Source of the DNA: Rosa chinensis
Taxonomy: Eukaryota; Streptophyta; Magnoliopsida; Rosales; Rosaceae
Length of the DNA stretch: 64,000 nt
Direction of reading: 5' to 3'
Assembly: GCF_002994745.2 (NCBI RefSeq)
Contig: NC_037089.1
Location: 88,250,347 to 88,314,346, forward strand
Below the pieces are notes generated by a model, which was not told where the DNA came from, made no database searches, and saw nothing but the letters and a program-made list of their open reading frames with translations. This document shows positions 60,202 through 64,000 of this stretch, piece after piece (the stretch's first letter is position 1; each line of letters starts with the position of its first letter). The position numbers and the translations under genes are program-made.

Positions 60202-61654
60202 TCAACCAATCATTAACTTGTTCGCCTCCAAGAAGGAATATGTGGGTACCTCCAAATTGTATGGTGCCGGTCCCTTGCGGATCCTGCCGGAAATGTCATA
60301 GTGGGAACCATGGCAGGGGCAAAACCATCCCCCAAAATCACCAGCATTTGGCAAGGGAATGCAACCCAGATGTGTGCAGACCCCAACAACAATAAGCCAT
60401 TCTGGGTCTTTAACCCTCTCAGCATCTGGCTGGGGATCACGAAGAGCATTAACATCTACACTATTTGCCAGCTTGATATCATCATCAGTTCGGCGCCTGA
60501 TGAACACTGGCTTTCCACGCCACTTAACAGTCACAGTTGAGCCTGGCTCAATGCTAGAGAGATCAACCTCAACAGAGGCCAGTGCTAGGACATCCTTACT
60601 GGCTGACATGCTCAGTACAAACTTGAGGATAAGTAGACGGATCAGAGAAGCATAGACAAACCTACCGCCTGTAAGGACAAAGTAGGCAAATGCCCGCTTG
60701 CTGGGGTCGCCTGGAGGGTAACGCTCGTGGTTGTAGTCATCATAAACTATCTTTGAAGAAGGATTTTTGACAGCTGCAACAGTTGGAGGAACATCTGATA
60801 CTATGCTGTTGTCCTCTGATGGGGTCACTGAATTGGAAGCGAAACCTGAAGCAAATGGCTAATTAAAAACAAGAGTATATGACAATGAAAGGCATATATT
60901 GAGCCAAAAAAAAACCCAGTGCTTACTATAGACTTAAATCATTCCTAAATCCTCTGAATCTTAGGACAGTAGTAAAGAGACCATTTGGACTTAAACTTGC
61001 AGATTTTATAAGATCTCTTGTCTCTTGTTCTTGATCAAAAGACCTCTAGCGAAGGCATGAAACCTTTTTTTGTGTGATAAAATACAAAAGATGTTCTTCA
61101 TACTCTGAATCAATTCAACAGTCATTCTCATAAAAACACATTTGAAATAAAACTGATGTCATAAGAACCTCAACTCTAATGAAGCAATCTAATCAAAACA
61201 TCGTTATGGGTAGTAAACGTATAACTCAATATCCGTTTATTATTCAGCTTCGAATGATTGAACACGTAATACAAACACAATAACAATTCAATTCACATAA
61301 TCAGTTTCAACCAATATCAGCTGTGAGAATATCAATCCAAAAGAAAAAAAAAAACCACAGCTTTAATTGAACGCCACTTGATTGGTTACGGAGAGAGAGA
61401 GGAATATCAATTCGTGCAATTTGGGGGAAAACCCTAAATGGCGGTGGAGGAGAAAGAATAAGGGAAAGTGGGAAACCCTAACCTCTAGAAGGAAGATAGA
61501 AGTCGGGCCTGAAATAGGTGGATCTGAGGTCATCGGAGGAGTCACGGCCGTCGATGAGATTCCGAGACAGGACGGAGGAGGCGGTGGTGGGCTGGCTGGG
61601 CCTCCACGGCGAAGCAGACAGAGAAGAGAGCCTCCTCGCCGCAACCCTCAACAT
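60202..61654 (-). CDS. Ubiquinol-cytochrome c reductase Rieske iron-sulfur subunit, mitochondrial (2 exons)
   Basis: Rieske 2Fe-2S subunit of respiratory complex III; it passes electrons from ubiquinol to cytochrome c1. Exon 1 61654-61483 and exon 2 60845-60202 give 271 residues, normal length. Exon 1 encodes [20 protein letters not shown], an Arg/Ser-rich mitochondrial presequence, to RPDFYLPSR. Exon 2 has the hinge and a single membrane anchor ([20 protein letters not shown]). The cluster ligands are CTHLGC and CPCHGSHYD, with Cys and His of each box, and the C-terminus is [11 protein letters not shown]. The motif spacing is standard, so the protein should be functional. Its start codon lies 312 bp from that of the divergent NAA30-like gene. 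Confidence 0.95.
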
Positions 61655-61966
61655 GTTTTTGTAATTCTGGCTTTGATTACTATTGTTTGCGCTGCGAAAT
61701 GGGGTTCGCCAAATTGGAAGGGGGATTCAGAAGAGAGACCGGGCAAGGGAGACAGGAGGAGGAGGGATAAAACTGGCAAAACACTTTTCGATGGGATTTT
61801 GGGGGAAAAAAAAGTGCAAGTGACTCTGATTTTGACACGTCATCATCGCCGACTTCGACTGTGGCCCTATGCGAAGGAATTGGGCTTTGGCCCAGATTAA
61901 CAAGTGTTGAAGTGAAGAGACTGACTCAGCTGGGCACAGCCGCAGAGAGAGAGAGAGAGAGAGAGA
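61655..61966. promoter_or_regulatory. Shared bidirectional promoter of Rieske and NAA30-like genes
   Basis: 312 bp between outward-reading start codons. A GA tract (61947-61966) is the immediate leader of the NAA30-like gene. No TATA box is convincing on either side, as is common for housekeeping genes. Confidence 0.6.
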
Positions 61967-62613
61967 ATGGAATTCCTTAGTAAGAAAGATGAAGAAGAAG
62001 CGCGGGCGGCGTCGGAGATAGAGTATGTGAGCTATGAGGGAGAAGATCATCTGCCGCTGATCATGGGGCTGGTGGACAAAGAGCTGAGCGAGCCATACTC
62101 GATCTTCACGTACAGGTACTTCGTGTACCTGTGGCCTCAACTGTGTTTTCTGGCATTCCACAGAGGCAAGTGTGTGGGAACCGTCGTCTGTAAGATGGGG
62201 GAACATCGCAACACCTACAGAGGCTACATCGCCATGCTCGTCGTCATCGATTCCTATAGAGGTAAAGGGATCGCTACTCAACTCGTTACCAGATCTATTC
62301 AAGTCATGATGGAATCAGGTTGCGAAGAGGTAATTTCACTTGTCTTTTTTATTTTTGGTCTCAATTAATTACCCTTTGGTGGCTGGCTGTAATTAATTCT
62401 AATTTCTGGCTTCCGAAGGTCACACTTGAGGCAGAAGTGACGAATAAAGGAGCACTGGCACTGTATGGGCGTCTTGGGTTCGTAAGGGCCAAAAGGCTCT
62501 TCCGTTACTACTTGAACGGCGTTGATGCTTTCCGTCTCAAGCTGCTATTTCCCCGCCCAGATTTGCATTCCCCGACTTCCCCTTCCCCTTCGCCTTATAT
62601 GAGGCTCGATTGA
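61967..62613 (+). CDS. NAA30: N-alpha-acetyltransferase, NAA30/MAK3 type (NatC catalytic subunit)
   Basis: GNAT-family enzyme that acetylates protein N-termini starting with Met and a hydrophobic residue; in Arabidopsis MAK3 activity affects chloroplast protein levels and photosynthesis. Exons 61967-62329 and 62419-62613 give 185 residues. The start [20 protein letters not shown] is followed by [20 protein letters not shown], with the acetyl-CoA-binding R/Q-x-x-G-x-G/A motif (RGKGIA). Then come the GNAT C-terminal core [20 protein letters not shown] and the conserved [20 protein letters not shown]. The C-terminal Ser/Pro tail is variable. The intron donor GAG|GTAATT and acceptor CCGAAG|GTCACA are clear. 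Confidence 0.93.
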
Positions 62614-63064
62614 TCACTGAGTGATTCATTATTGTAACCCTGATTCTAGAGCCATGTATCTTTCAGTCAGATATATATAGGATCAGCATCCTATGAAGCA
62701 GCTGTTGTCTTTTTTGTTTTCACAAATGTTGATGCTTGGGGATGATTGAAAACAGGTTATTAACTTCTATCAAAGACTTACACTAGTCTTGGAGAGTGAT
62801 CCTGCATTGCCATTATGAACGTTTATTTCATAGCTGGTTAAACAAAAACAGCTTTAATTATGTTGCCCTTGATTCCTCCCATAACCGTGCTTTAATTGAG
62901 AAGAGAAAACCCAAGTATCATACGGATTGCTGCACACACTGTTACTTGAGATCTGCTCTTCAGGATCATGGGATCCTTTTCTATCAGATAGGAAGGGCTG
63001 TTAGCACAAAATGTACTTCTAAGTAATTGCTCGATAAGAAGAAATCATGTAACGAAAGGGGTTC
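62614..63064. other. 3' flank of the NAA30-like gene
   Basis: AT-rich sequence with a likely polyadenylation region. A stretch near 62796-63026 is open in one frame but has no recognised domain; I treat it as non-coding. Confidence 0.4.
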
Positions 63065-63226
63065 TTATTTATACAAATGGGATGTGTTGCACTTCGAAGC
63101 GAATTCGGGATATTGATTTAGAGAACCGCAGTGACGATGAAGCGCAAGATCATAGCGTTGGAGTGGGAGCATAGCAATGAACATGAACATTCCAATGACA
63201 GCCAGCATTGCAATTAAGATGAGCAT
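63065..63226 (-). CDS. Possible small membrane peptide, 53 residues
   Basis: The ATG at 63226 opens MLILIAMLAVIGMFMFIAML, a strong hydrophobic helix, then a polar tail ending NTSHLYK with a stop at 63065-63067. An in-frame stop lies four codons upstream, so this is either a tiny complete frame or the last exon of a longer gene entering from the right. I do not know a family for it. Evidence is only the clean hydrophobic helix and open frame. Confidence 0.3.
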   Translation of the reverse strand: MLILIAMLAVIGMFMFIAMLPLQRYDLALHRHCGSLNQYPEFASKCNTSHLYK

Positions 63227-64000
63227 GTAGGAGCCGAATCACTATTTTCATAAGTTCTGTGACTTCTTTGGTATTTTGGCTGCGCACTTACCTCATTTGG
63301 TATGCAAGTTGACCTCGCACAGGAGTGTGCAACTGAAATAATAAAGAACTAATTAAAATTAAGCAAAATGACATGTACAGTACCTGACATTTTCGCCATT
63401 CTAAACTTTCGTACCTCAAGATTCAAAACCATCAGAAAGGTATTTGAGATTTTAACCCCGACCGAATAATCGTACCTGGAGCCGTTAGCTCCGTTACGGA
63501 GACTGCCAGCTGGCATATAATTGACTTGATGTATATACTTCCGCAAGCGTACGAATCGTGTCAAGTAAAGGAAGTATTTGGACCTTAGTTTATCGTATCT
63601 CGGGGATTAGGCGTTGGACCTAACCGAGGTAATTTGCGCTAGAATAACTTAAAAGCATATAAAGAAAACTAAAATAAAATAATATTTACAAGGCACCAAG
63701 CCTAGGCAATGCTCGGCTTAGCTCACACTAAGCCTAATCAAAGTCACTAACTTGTAGCCCAAATGAGTTATGCACAATGGAAGGTAGAATTTTGTTCGGG
63801 AGTTTTGAATTAAGAATTAACTAAATTAAACGCAAACTAAAATAAAAACAAACAACTAATTATCAAGCAAGAAATTAAATTTGGATTTTCAAATTAATGG
63901 GAACATGAGAGTGTCGGGTGATTCACACTAACTATCTTGTAAACATCGATGCTAATTTCATAAATGCATGCATTTCCTATATGTGTTAAGTCCTGTATCT
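63227..64000. other. Right edge, unassigned, repeat-like
   Basis: Sequence such as 'aaggcaccaagcctaggcaatgctcggcttagctc' (positions about 63690-63724; partly quoted) is more typical of a retroelement than of a gene. No termini could be defined. No coding exon is seen. Confidence 0.3.

Noticed and set aside
61382..62302. Open frames overlapping the Rieske and NAA30 first exons in other frames
   Set aside because: Low-complexity frames caused by GA/CT-rich leaders. The real frames carry conserved motifs and consistent splice phases.

Overview
The window is nuclear DNA of a flowering plant. Genes carry many short introns with GT-AG borders, UTRs have CT/GA-rich tracts, and chloroplast and mitochondrial precursors and plant-type Ty1/copia elements are present. 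It looks like a eudicot, probably a rosid, but I cannot name the species. There are nine recognisable host genes and one retrotransposon-rich block. I found no wholly new biological system. The unusual content is structural: a one-base lesion in one of two tandem alpha-mannosidase genes, a perfect tandem duplication that copies a splice acceptor, a retroelement with identical LTRs but a broken polymerase, and a copia-inside-MULE nest with both target-site duplications intact.

Layout. 1-1.35 kb: repeat-rich upstream DNA and promoter. 1.35-5.0 kb (+): plastid aspartokinase. 6.06-9.03 kb (-): sialyltransferase-like GT29 Golgi protein. 10.05-13.92 kb (-): RNF10-like RING protein. 14.49-22.31 kb and 23.15-30.05 kb (-): tandem GH38 alpha-mannosidases; the first carries a frameshift. 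30.46-32.09 kb (+): TSSC4-like protein. 32.92-37.73 kb (-): SUVH4/KRYPTONITE-type H3K9 methyltransferase. 38.1-58 kb: gene-poor block with copia element 1 (38,967-48,622), a tRNA-derived SINE-like repeat, and a non-autonomous Mutator-like element (51,369-57,939) holding copia element 2 (51,972-56,918). 58.37-59.63 kb (+): CCB1-like cytochrome b6f assembly factor. 60.20-61.65 kb (-): mitochondrial Rieske protein. 61.97-62.61 kb (+): NAA30/MAK3-type N-acetyltransferase. 62.6-64 kb: no clear gene except one tiny possible membrane peptide.

The host genes are not a pathway cluster. They serve amino-acid synthesis (aspartokinase), glycan processing (GT29, GH38), RNA and chromatin functions (TSSC4-like, SUVH4), organelle electron transport (CCB1, Rieske) and protein N-acetylation. 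The order RING-mannosidase-CCB1 and the order mannosidase-TSSC4-like-SUVH4 each recall, from memory, a different Arabidopsis region (chromosomes 3 and 5). This window may therefore keep an ancestral order that Arabidopsis split after duplication. Two gene pairs are divergent with short shared upstream regions (mannosidase 2/TSSC4-like, Rieske/NAA30).

Exon borders were read by eye from splice consensus and family conservation. The models for aspartokinase, GT29, RNF10-like, TSSC4-like, CCB1, Rieske and NAA30 sum to whole codons. Exon borders of the mannosidases and SUVH4 are approximate.
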